Source: Ursus arctos
Taxonomy: Eukaryota > Chordata > Mammalia > Carnivora > Ursidae
Assembly (NCBI RefSeq): GCF_023065955.2
Contig: NW_026622874.1
Span: 25,849,772-25,913,771 of the forward strand
Length of the DNA: 64,000 nt
Direction of reading: 5' to 3'
Both the position numbers and the translations under genes were made by a program. Positions 52,276 through 61,589 of this stretch are shown one piece after another (position 1 is the stretch's first letter; every line of letters starts with the position of its first letter). Under the pieces are notes generated by a model, which worked only from the letters and a program-made list of their open reading frames with translations, ran no database searches and was not told where the DNA came from.

Positions 52276-54296
52276 ACCCCCCTGCCACCCTGCCCAGGAA
52301 CTCTGTGTAGGTTTTCACTGTTGGCAGGTTAGGCTCTCAACAGTGGCAGTAGCCATATCAACCTCAGTGGGAGGAAGTCTATATTGTTGATCCCACGAGT
52401 TGCTTCTATCCCTGTTGCCATGACTACTTTGGCTACGAATTCAATAAGCACTGGAGTGTCTGGCTGAGATCCACAGACTAGGTCAACTTATCATCTTGAG
52501 TTTTTGATAGCCTTCTATGCAGTGAGCACATACAAGCAAAACACACATCTTTACCGTGTGCCCACTTCAAGACGTCCATCTTTATACCATTTCCAGTCCT
52601 CCTGTCACCAGTCTTCCCTTCCTGTCCTTTCCAACTCCCTGACCATCCATCCACTGTCCTCTAATCAGTGCCTATTTTCAGTCCTTACAGAGTGGATAAT
52701 CAAATGTACTTCTCTCATTTTGCCCTTTGGAAGGATTTCCCTTCACTACTGTCTTAAAATGCATCTGATTTGGGTTATTATGCTGTAGCCCGCCTCTACC
52801 ATGTGTTACCACTTATAAACCTGATTTGAATTTTCCCCCTCAGTCAGCTGATTGTAATGAAGTCTTGCTGACATCATAGGTACGTATTGAAGAAGACGGG
52901 GCACAGGACTAGGTGCTGTGGGAGTCCAAGGCACTGCTTATGCAACTTACCTGTGTCTTTAGAATCTTCTTGAGTCCTAGGTCTTAATATATTATTTTTA
53001 GTTGATGATCAATTGCTGGTGAGCATACTCTTAACTTGTAAGTTGCTGGACCAGATATCGCCTGGTTCATGATGAGCAGCTCAATTTGTATTGTCACTTG
53101 CTGTCCCAGATGTCTCTGTCAGGGCCCTGAAATGCTGTTTCTTTAAAAAAAAAGGGGGGGGATTATTATCTGAAGGAGAGAGCATAGCTTTGTCCCCAAA
53201 CCCCAGGAGTCTGCATTGTGATTCTCCTATTAGAACTTGCCAGAAATAAGCATCCCTCTTTGCCACTGATACTTTGAATATGGCTGGATCTGTTGGGTCA
53301 TAGAGCCAAAAATCGCTGTAGAACCGTCTCTTGCTTTGGGCGCTATTCAAAACTGGCAGCCTTTGGGATATTCAGTAGATGGGTTGTAGTAGCACATTGA
53401 AATTGGTGCATATTGCTTCTAAAACCAAAAAAGCCCCTGCATTTTCATGAGGTTTATCTCCTACTCTGTGGCTTGCACGTGTGTCAGTGAGGTGTCCGTG
53501 GTGCTCGCCACTTCCTGCTCCTCAGGTCCAATCAGCATATGCCGTCAATAATGGAGCATCGTAATTTATGTGGAATGTTAAGATGACCTAAGATATCTTT
53601 AGCCTAGATTATTGCAGAAAGCAAGAAAGTTGATGTAGCCCGGAGGCAAACCCTTGCCAGTTGAAAGCAAACTGCTGCTGGTGGGTCTTGTAAATTGATA
53701 TAGAGAAAAAAAAAAACATTCACCGGATCAATAACCGTAGATTAGGAGTCAGGGCCTGAGATGATTTGCTCCACTATATATACCAACTTGGAAAAACGAC
53801 TTCAAAAAGTGCCTGACTGATTAATGATAATCTACAATCGTTCTCCAAAGCTTACCTACCTTCCTCACAGTCCAAAAAGGTGTGTTAAATGACAACGTGA
53901 AAGGAATCACTGCCTTGGGATCTTTCAAGCATGTGATGGTGTCACCAGAGTTGACAATTCCCCTGAGGATACAATATTGGTTTTCATTTACTATTCTCAT
54001 TAGGACAGGAAGCTCCAGGATGCTTTACTTAGCCGTTCCTGCTGTAATAGCCATCACTCCATGGGTCCCAAAGGCAATGTAGTGATTGTGTCAGTTGCCT
54101 AGCAAGCTTATTCCAGTTCTACACTCAGGAACTTGAGAAATAACCACATAAAGTGTCCACCGACCTGTTGGGCTCACTATGGGGTGGACTTCAGCCAAAA
54201 CCGTCATATTTCCTGTCCTCTATACACCCCTGGTAGACTGGTGGGCTGCAGTGAGTTTGGGGGTTCTCGGGGATTAGCATCAAGTTAGAAGGCTGT

Positions 54297-54714
54297 GTTA
54301 GTTTCCTACAGTTGCCATAATAAATCACCCCCAATGTGGAGGCGTTAAACAACAGAAATGTATTTTCTTATAGTTCTGGAGACCAGAAGTCAGAAATTAA
54401 GGTTGGCAGGGCTAATGTTCTTGTGAAGTCTCTAGGGGAGGATCTTTCCTCACCTCTTCCAGCTTCTGGTGGCTCCCGTGGGCTCCATGCGTCCTTTGGC
54501 TCGTGCCCCATAACTCTGATCTCTGCCTCCATCTTCACGCGACCTTCTTTCCCACGTCTCCATCTCTGGTAAGGTCATTTTAATTGGATTTAGGGCCCAT
54601 TCGAGTCTAGTATGATCCTTATAATTACATCTGCAAAGACGCTATTTCCAAATAAGGTCACATTCTGAGCTTCCAGGTGAACACGAATGTTGGGGGTCAT
54701 TTTCAACCCACTAC
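54297..54714 (-). mobile_element. MaLR-type LTR (MLT1-like) inserted in the ERVL remnant
   Basis: Antisense LTR: 'gtgttagtttcctacagttgccataataaatcaccc', 'aacaacagaaatgtattttcttatagttctggagaccagaagtc', 'cctcttccagcttctggtggctccc', 'ctctgatctctgcctccatcttcacg', 'taattacatctgcaaagacgctatttccaaataaggtcacattc' and ends 'ttcaacccactaca'. It is nearly full length. ERVL-like sequence continues on both sides. Confidence 0.88.
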
Positions 54715-54865
54715 AGATTCAGCATCTAGTAATTCCATAAAAGTACAGGTTTTTCCCTTTTCCCTGTATACAGCCAGGATAGCAAATGAATGCTGTACTG
54801 GATATGGGGACTGGCTGATGGAGCGTGTCAAATTAATTCTGGGTATACCAAACACTAAATTACTA

Positions 54866-55824
54866 CTGCCTACATCTAAAGCTCCCTCCCTGAAGGAATT
54901 TTTTTTAAAACTAACATTAGGTTGCAGAATCTTCCAGTAGACTTAACAGTGGTCATGTAACTGGCTATTTTGGTACTTAAAGTGTATAGCCGAAAAAATA
55001 AGAGCATAATAGTTAAACAATGACAAAAGGCAATGAAAAACAACAGAAACAGAAAATAAGGCAATAGTCCATAGTCTACCAGGCTTTATCATACTCTCCC
55101 ACCCTGAGCTTTACTTATTCTTTTATCCTGATCGAAATCTGGATTAAGGAGTGTGCCAGCTGACTAGATGCCCAGGGCACCAATTAATAAGGAAGCAGTA
55201 AAAAAAATCAATGGAATACATTGGCTAAATGGTGTAAGTTAATGCAGATCTTCATTAGGAGAATTTTTATATAACTGGTGAAAATGTAATTCGGTCAGAC
55301 TCTAACCAAACTAGACAGTAATCTCAAATGGAATTTTAAAAATATTTCTGTCCCACTAAAGAAATATTGAACAAATATCTAAAGAGTATTGGCTCAAAGA
55401 GGGGCCAAATTATTAGACTTCCGGATGGACCCACTGTTTTGGTCTATTCTGCCTTTATATCTGTCTTTGTCCACATCATAATCTTCCCCATGTCTCAGCT
55501 GCGACCCAAACTTCTCTGAGTTAATCCCTTTTCCATTTGGTATCTTTCCCAGTTCATAAATACTCTCAGAGAATTTAAAATAGCAGCTCTTAAAATGTGG
55601 AATGACTGAATTGAATTTGCTAGTTTCCCCTCTTTCTCCGGGGGAAGGTGGCATCCCTTTCCAAAGGTAGCCAAGCACTTAGTTAAATTATTTCTCATTG
55701 TCTTATGGGTCTCAAACAATATCCGTACAAAGATAAGTTTAGAGCACTTTATAAAAAGATATCAAGTGGGATTGTGGATATGGTGGCTTTCTTGAAGCTT
55801 TCAGTAACGTCTTAAAAGAAGCAA
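54866..55824. other. AT-rich noncoding DNA
   Basis: No family could be assigned. It may contain further decayed ERV or L1 sequence. Open frames of 74-94 codons at 55394-55719 (minus) have no domain. Confidence 0.4.
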
Positions 55825-56400
55825 ACTTCTTTCTCTATATGATGGAATACTATTCGGCCATAAAATACTAATACTAATACTAATACTAGTCAGCCATAAG
55901 AAAGAAGGAAATCCTACCATTTTTGACAACAGGATGAAACTTGAGGCATTCGCTAAGTGAAATAAATCAGACAGAGCGTGACAAATACTGTATGATTTCA
56001 CTTATATGTGGAATCTAAAGAAAGCAAAAAACAAAAACAAAACTCATAGAAAAAGAGGCCAGATTTGTGGTTACCAGAGGTAGGGGATAAGGGAATTGGA
56101 TGAAGGTGGTCAAAAGGTACAAACTTCCAGTTATCAGGAAGTAAGAACTGGGGATGTAATGTATACCACTATGACTATTGCTAACATGCTATATGATATA
56201 TTTGAAACTTGCTGAGAGAGTAGATCCTAAAAATTCTCATCACCAGGGAAAAAATTTTTTGTAACTATATGAGGTAATGGATGTTAGCGAAAACTTACTG
56301 TGGTAAACATTTCACAATATCTGTGTGTCAAGTGATTGTGCTGCCGCAAACCTATACAGTGCTATATGCCAATTATACCTCAATAAAACTAAAAAAATTT
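55825..56400 (+). repeat. L1 LINE 3' end
   Basis: Sense L1: 'atgatggaatactattcggccataaaatac', 'gacaacaggatgaaacttgaggcattcgctaagtgaaataaatcagacagag', 'ctgtatgatttcacttatatgtggaatctaaag', 'ggttaccagaggtaggggataaggg', 'caattatacctcaataaaac'. It includes the last codons of ORF2 and the 3' UTR. A six-base (actaat) expansion at 55866-55890 interrupts the coding remnant. Confidence 0.9.
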
Positions 56401-56478
56401 TTTTTCTATTTTACCTGGCCCATCTGAAAAAAAAAAAAAAACCAGGGAAGGAAAAAAATAGCTTTATTAAAGAGAGGT

Positions 56479-56674
56479 GTTTTTTTTTTTTTTTAAGGAT
56501 TTTATTTATTTATTTGAGAGAGAGAGAGAAAGAGCAGGAGCAGGGGGGAGCGGTAGAGGGAGAAGCAGACTCCTCACTGAGCAGGGAGCTGGATGCTGGG
56601 CTCTACCTCAGGACCCGAGATCATGACCTGAGCCGAAGGCAGACACTTAACCGACTGAGCCACCCAGGTGCCCC
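56479..56674 (-). mobile_element. Can-SINE
   Basis: T-run, AAGGATTTTATTTATTTATT, (GA)n, 'gagcaggagcaggggggagcggtagaggg', inverted head 'gactgagccacccaggtgcccc'. TSDs are aaagagaggt (56469-56478) and aaatagaggt (56675-56684). Confidence 0.93.
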
Positions 56675-56684
56675 AAATAGAGGT

Positions 56685-58161
56685 CCTTTCTGAAAAGCCA
56701 AAAAATCATGTACCTTGCAGAATTGTCAAAGTGCAATTTTCTGATCCAATCTCAAGTTAATGTGAACTCAATCAGGGATGCTAGGCATAGAGGGAAGGTA
56801 AGACTAAGGCGTGGGTGGGGCCAGAGTAATGAGAAGAGCATGGTCCCCAAGCCACTACTAGACAGACATGAGCAACTATGTAACACAGTGTCCAGACTGT
56901 GTTAAAGCATATCGAAGGGTGATAGAAGCAGCTCACCCCAGGTGCAGATGATAAAGGGGGGCATTGTCTGTAGAGAACTTAAAACATCAATAAAATCTCT
57001 ACTGGTTGGTCACCAGGAGGTCATTTCTGCTGAAGTTCACATTTTTAACCCGGTGGAACTACATGGTCCTGCCTTTAAAAAGTGGATTTGAAATTAACTC
57101 GGATAGTGTAGTGATTGTGCAAGTCAAAAAGAACTTGAGTTACTCCAGTTCAGCTATTCTATGTGACCTTCAGGAGTGTTTATTTATGCTGAAAATTGAA
57201 AATAGTGAAACAGAGACTGTACTGCAATGTGTAATATTATTGTTGGCAAGTAGAAATTTTAGTTCACACATGAACTATTTTATTGATTTTTTTTTCATTT
57301 TACTGAATTTGAATAAGATTTTTTAAATGGAAATTTATTTTCCTTTCTTGAATGTTAATTATTTTAAAACTGAAGAATGCATCAAGAAAATATGATATTA
57401 CATTTGTGTTATAATAGTTGCCTAAAGGGAACCTTTTATAAACATTTCCATTTTATTAATATTCACTTATTAGTTACTGGACAGTTATGTACAAAAAATA
57501 TTATTATATCAGACTGTATCCAAAGGATCAAAGCTCAGACTGCTAGGTAGATATAAACACTATTGAATAAATATTATGGCTTTTTCTTTTTTAGTACTGT
57601 ATTACTTATTTTATTTTTATTTTATCCTTTATACTGCCATGATTATGTGTATGAAGTTCAATAAAAGAAAATTCACTGCCTGCAATTGTATTCTGGCCAT
57701 TAATGTTATTTGTTTCATTTCATAAATATTATCAAAAATAACTTTGTTGTTTAAAGAAGCAAAGTGTTTAAAATGATCTCTTCTGGGCATCAAATGAGTT
57801 GATAATATGGAAACTCAGTGATGACTACATGGGGGTCTAGTATACTATCTCCTTTCTCTGTCTTTGTCTCTTTCTGTCTGTCTCTGTCTCTATCTACCCA
57901 TCTATAAATGTTTTGATAATAAAGGTTAAAAAAATTATAGGGACCAAATGCAAATTGTCAATGGTCATATCTGGAGGGATTAGAGTGTCAGGGTTATAAA
58001 GGTATCTATTGTGGGATGAAACAGTAAGTGGAAATTGGACCTGAGTAAATTCTGAGCATCATTCAATGTGCCTGCATAAGTATAGGGAGTATAAACGTAG
58101 CTACATTCAAAGGTTCAGGAAGGCAACAGACTCAGGCAAATTCATAATCGCTACAACTTCT
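56685..58161. other. AT-rich unique noncoding DNA
   Basis: About 1.5 kb, very AT-rich at 57220-57780, with several AATAAA motifs by chance composition. A CTCTGTCT-type pyrimidine tract lies at 57850-57895. No recognised repeat. The 106-codon frame at 57006-57326 has no domain. Confidence 0.4.
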
Positions 58162-58179
58162 AAAATGACAAAAGTAATC

Positions 58180-58407
58180 TTTAAAAAAAAGAGGGGGGAC
58201 ACCTTGGTGGCTCAGTCAGTTAAGTGCCCAACTCTTGATTTTGGCTCAGGTCATGATTTTGGGGTCGTGAGAGGGAGCCCCACATCCGGCTCTGTGCTCA
58301 GCGGGGAATCTGCTTGAGATTCTCTCTCTCCCTCTCCCTCTCCCTCTGCCTCTCTCCCCTCTCTCTCTCTCTCCAAAATAAAGAAATAAATCTTCAAAAA
58401 CTAAAGC
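58180..58407 (+). mobile_element. Can-SINE, sense
   Basis: Head 'ggggacaccttggtggctcagtcagttaagtgcccaac', B-box region 'cgtgagagggagccccac', a long CT-rich body ((CTCTCC)n) and tail 'aaaataaagaaataaatc'. TSDs are aaaatgacaaaagtaatct (from 58162) and aaaatgacagaagtagct (from 58408). Confidence 0.93.
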
Positions 58408-58425
58408 AAAATGACAGAAGTAGCT

Positions 58426-59072
58426 CTCAGATTTTTGTTACTATTGTGCATACCCCTTGGGATTCTGGGGACCCCAGAATGAAAGAATCTAGGATAGATA
58501 ACGTATTCTTATTTTCCTTTGTGGGCTATACCCAAGATGTTGATTTGGGTAAAGGGAGTAGCAATAATTGAGGCCCATCAATAAAATAACATCAGGAACT
58601 AAAGAGTTCTGGTGGTAAAAGATACTCCTCTGGAGCCTTCCATTAATAAGATCCTTGACCCTCACAGAGGTATCAGATCCTACCAGTAAAGTAGAATTCT
58701 TGCAGCCCTAAAATGAAGAACAATGGACCCGGGGCTGTAGCGTCCAAAGTGGAGCCATCCTAAGCGACAGGGAAGATTTCTGTTTTGTCGTCTTCTCCCC
58801 ACGCAGCCACGCCGTGTGTCGTAACTTCCACGGACTTGCATGTGTAGGGCTGCTCGCTAATTCAGGGTTTCCCCCTGACATCTGTACGAATGCAGTTGTT
58901 TCGTTGTGTTGAGAAAATGAGCTTTTGGTAAATGGAGCTCAGTTTAATGGATTTCTGAGTTGCTTTTTGAGAACCAACTTCTTAATGTTAACTTTTTTGT
59001 GATACCTTTATGACTTCATGGTAATTGATGACGGGGGAGAAGAAGCCCAGCAAACTCCTTCCAACGGAATGG
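58426..59072. other. Unique noncoding DNA
   Basis: Nothing recognised. Confidence 0.4.
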
Positions 59073-59088
59073 TAGCTGTTTGTGTTCT

Positions 59089-59312
59089 TTTTCTTTTTTT
59101 TAAGATTTCATTTATTTATCAGAGCGAGAGAGAGAGAGGAGAGAGAGAGAGAGCGCGCGCACATGCACACAAGCTGGGGGAGGGGCAGGCAGAGGGAGAA
59201 GCAGGCGCCCCACTGAGCAAGGAGCCCAACGCGGGACTCAATCCCAGCACCCCAGGGATCATAACCTGAGCCAAAGGCAGATGCTTAACCAACTGAGCCA
59301 TGCAGGCGTCCC
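59089..59312 (-). mobile_element. Can-SINE
   Basis: T-rich start, AAGATTTCATTTATTTATCA, an expanded (GA)n then gcgcgcgcacatgcacaca stretch, 'ggcagagggagaagcaggcgcc', inverted head 'caactgagccatgcaggcgtccc'. TSDs are agctgtttgtgttct (59074-59088) and agctatctgtgttct (59313-59327). Confidence 0.94.
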
Positions 59313-59484
59313 AGCTATCTGTGTTCTAACAGTGGTTGGTCAGCCCTCTGCAAGAGGCTCTGGCCCTGGCCACCTTTTGTCTACAGGGCACTGGCTTCCA
59401 CCGTGCGGCATCAACTTTGCCCTGCATCTCTTTGTCTCTTCCCTCTCTTTCCTATATTCCCCACCACTTAGCACTCGTGCATTG

Positions 59485-59650
59485 ATCACAGAACATCAGA
59501 GGCTAGCAGGGCTCTACCGCTAATTGAATCCAACCCTCTCATTGAACAGACGAGGAAACAGACATCCCAGAGGTTGGGCAATTGGCCTGTGATATCAGCC
59601 AGGCTATCGCAGAGCTTCGCCTAAAAATGAGGTTCGCCTTCTCCTCTAGG
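59485..59650 (-). repeat. MIR-family SINE, antisense
   Basis: The sequence 'agggctctaccgctaattgaatccaaccctctcattgaacagacgaggaaacagacatcccagaggttgggcaattggcctg' corresponds to the inverted MIR core with the 3' extension often seen in MIR3-like copies. Confidence 0.7.
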
Positions 59651-60504
59651 ACTCTTGCACCGAACTATGCTGTTGCCATGGCTCTGAAGCTAGCAACTCG
59701 GACGATTTGAGGTACTTATGGGTGGGTGAATGCACAGCATCGAACAATAGCTCTCTCCATGGAAAGAAAACCTGGCTGGTGATTGAAACCTCTGAAACAC
59801 AAGCCGAGAAAGAAGTAAAAGGCTCTGCGTCCTGCTGCCCTGCCTGAGGGCGGGCCGGTGCAGGGGATGTGGAGAGTGGGTGGGCAGAGACCTGGGTGAG
59901 GCCCTGGCTCCGCCGTGTCCCAGATGGGTCCTGCGGGAAGCCCTTCGGTTGCATGACACTGTTGTAGGCTCCCCATGGATTTTACATCACCCAAAGCTAT
60001 AAATGGTTTTGCATTAAAAAAAAAAAAAAATTACAGGTCTCCCACAGCCCACAAAAATATGCTCCACCCAAAAAGAAGCCCATAATTTGGCTGCATCCAG
60101 CTGGGTTAAACAAAATCGGAGCCAAGGCTGCTCTGTATTGTCCCGAGAGGTGGCCTAGCATTAGCAGGAACGAAAGAAATGTAAAATGACTCACAATGGG
60201 CTAGATTTTTCTCCATAGGGAAAGCTCTAATAGTTACTCAGCAAGACCTTGGCGTCAGCCAGGTAAGGTCTACCAGCGCATGAAAATCACTTCCAAGCTA
60301 TTATTTATAATTTCATAGCATCTCACATTTGCAAATTGCCTAGCGATGAATTGAGGCAATTTCTTTTAACAATCCGGAGTGGGAGGTGGAGGATTTTAAC
60401 TCTTCTTTTACTAAGACACAAAGATATTGAGACAAATACATGCACCAACCACAAAAATACCTGGACAGTCTATTTATTTTGGCCACGGCCTGTGGTCTGT
60501 GACT
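59651..60504. other. Noncoding DNA with a GC-richer patch
   Basis: Overlapping antisense frames of 89-102 codons at 59646-59994 lie in GC-rich DNA and have no domain. A poly-A run lies at 60016-60030. A weak MIR-like trace occurs near 60300-60440. Confidence 0.4.
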
Positions 60505-60630
60505 TGACCCACTTTAGGATGACCAAAGGTTCCAGTCTGCCTGGGATGGAGAGGTTTCCTGGGATGTGGGGCTTTCAGTGCTAAAACCGGGACAGCCCTG
60601 GGCAAACCAAGACAGTTGGTCACTCTGTCC
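60505..60630. mobile_element. Palindromic DNA-transposon fossil (gggtgacc-related)
   Basis: Left end 'aggatgaccaaaggttccagtctgcctggg' pairs with right end 'gggcaaaccaagacagttggtcactctg'. The centre has 'gggctttcagtgctaaaaccggg'. It is a short inverted-repeat element of the type that reads 'gtgaccaactgtcctggttt'. The name is uncertain. Confidence 0.65.
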
Positions 60631-60904
60631 CACCGAATGGTGTTGCGTGTGCTCGGTGCTCATTCCTGGCCACTTCAATCTGCGTATCTTAAATGAACAG
60701 GACTCTTTTTAATCCTAATCTGTTTACTTGCCGTGTTTTGGAAAGCAGAGCCTGAAACCAGAGTTTTTCCTGCCTTATCATGTTAGAATCCCTTAAAATA
60801 GTATTTACTAGCTGATTTCTCCGTGCTGCTCCATTTAGGGATTCAAATGCCTACCACTGACCTCTGAAGTGTTTTTGGTATTGTGTGTCCAAAAGGTGGC
60901 TTAA
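60631..60904. other. Unique spacer
   Basis: Nothing recognised. Confidence 0.4.
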
Positions 60905-60917
60905 AGGAAAACACAGG

Positions 60918-61323
60918 GCGTGCCTGGGTGGCTCAGTCGGTTAAGCAACTGCCTTCGGCTCAGGTCACGACCCCAGGGTCCTGGGATCGGGCCCCACATC
61001 AGGCTTCTTGCTCAGCGGAGCCTGCTTCTCCCTCTCCCTCTGCCTGCTGCTCCCCATGCTTGTACTCTCTCTTTCTTTCTCTCTCTGTCAAATAAATAAA
61101 ATATTTTTTTAAAGATTTTTATTTATTTATTTGACAGAGATAGAGACAGCCAGCGAGAGAGGGAACACAAGCAGGGGGAGTGGGAGAGGAAGAAGCAGGC
61201 TCATAGCGGAGGAGCCTGATGTGGGGCTCGATCCCAGAACGCCGGGATCACGCCCTGAGCCGAAGGCAGATGCTTAACCGCTGTGCCACCCAGGCGCCCC
61301 AGTAAAATATTTTTAAAAAATAA
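60918..61323 (+). mobile_element. Can-SINE, sense, host of an inverted SINE
   Basis: Body 60918-61108: head 'gcgtgcctgggtggctcagtcggttaagcaactgcc', B-box region 'gggatcgggccccacatcagg', CT-rich body and tail AAATAAATAAAATATTTTTT. The tail resumes after the inserted element at 61303-61323. Outer TSDs are aggaaaacacagg (60905-60917) and agcaaaacacagg (61324-61336). Confidence 0.93.
61109..61302 (-). mobile_element. Can-SINE, young variant, inverted in the tail of another SINE
   Basis: From TAAAGATTTTTATTTATTTA through 'gacagccagcgagagaggga', 'ggaagaagcaggctcatagcggagg' to the inverted head 'gctgtgccacccaggcgcccc'. TSD taaaatattttt lies at 61097-61108 and 61303-61314, both within the outer SINE tail. 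Confidence 0.94.
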
Positions 61324-61374
61324 AGCAAAACACAGGCAAGAGAATATGATTTTATGTTTAAATTAAATAATCTG

Positions 61375-61579
61375 GGGGCATCTGGGTGGCTCAGTCGGTT
61401 AAGTGGCTCCCTGCAACTCATGTCACGATCCCAGGGTCCTGGGACTGAGCCCTGAGTCAGGCTCCCTGATTAGAAGGGAGTCTGCTTCTCCCTCTCCCTC
61501 TGCTCTCCCCCTGCCCCATGCTCGTGCTCTCTCTCTCTCTCTCAAATACATAAAAAATAAAATCTTAAAAAAAAAAAGG
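61375..61579 (+). mobile_element. Can-SINE, sense
   Basis: Head 'gggggcatctgggtggctcagtcggttaagtggctcc', B-box region 'gggactgagccctgagtcagg', (CTCTCC) body, tail 'caaatacataaaaaataaaatc' and A-run. TSDs are aaataatctg (61365-61374) and aagtaacctg (61580-61589). Confidence 0.92.
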
Positions 61580-61589
61580 AAGTAACCTG

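Larger units (their letters stand above)
51220..54865 (-). mobile_element. Decayed ERVL-type endogenous retrovirus internal region (pol), antisense
   Basis: Phrases characteristic of mammalian ERVL pol read in antisense occur in order. Examples are 'ccagttgaaagcaaactgctgctggtgggtcttgt' near 53660, 'aattgatatagagaaa...cattcaccggatcaataaccg' near 53700, 'ggtccaatcagcatatgccgtcaataatgg' near 53530, 'aatagccatcactccatgggtccc' near 54045 and 'ggtggacttcagccaaaacc' near 54185. From right to left this suggests protease, then reverse transcriptase, then RNase H and integrase remnants. Every frame is closed by many stops and frameshifts, so it is a fossil. No flanking LTR was identified, and a MaLR LTR interrupts it at 54297-54714. 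Confidence 0.7.

Noticed and set aside
59646..59994. Overlapping antisense frames of 89-102 codons
   Set aside because: Three registers open in the same GC-rich DNA. No domain and no splice signals.
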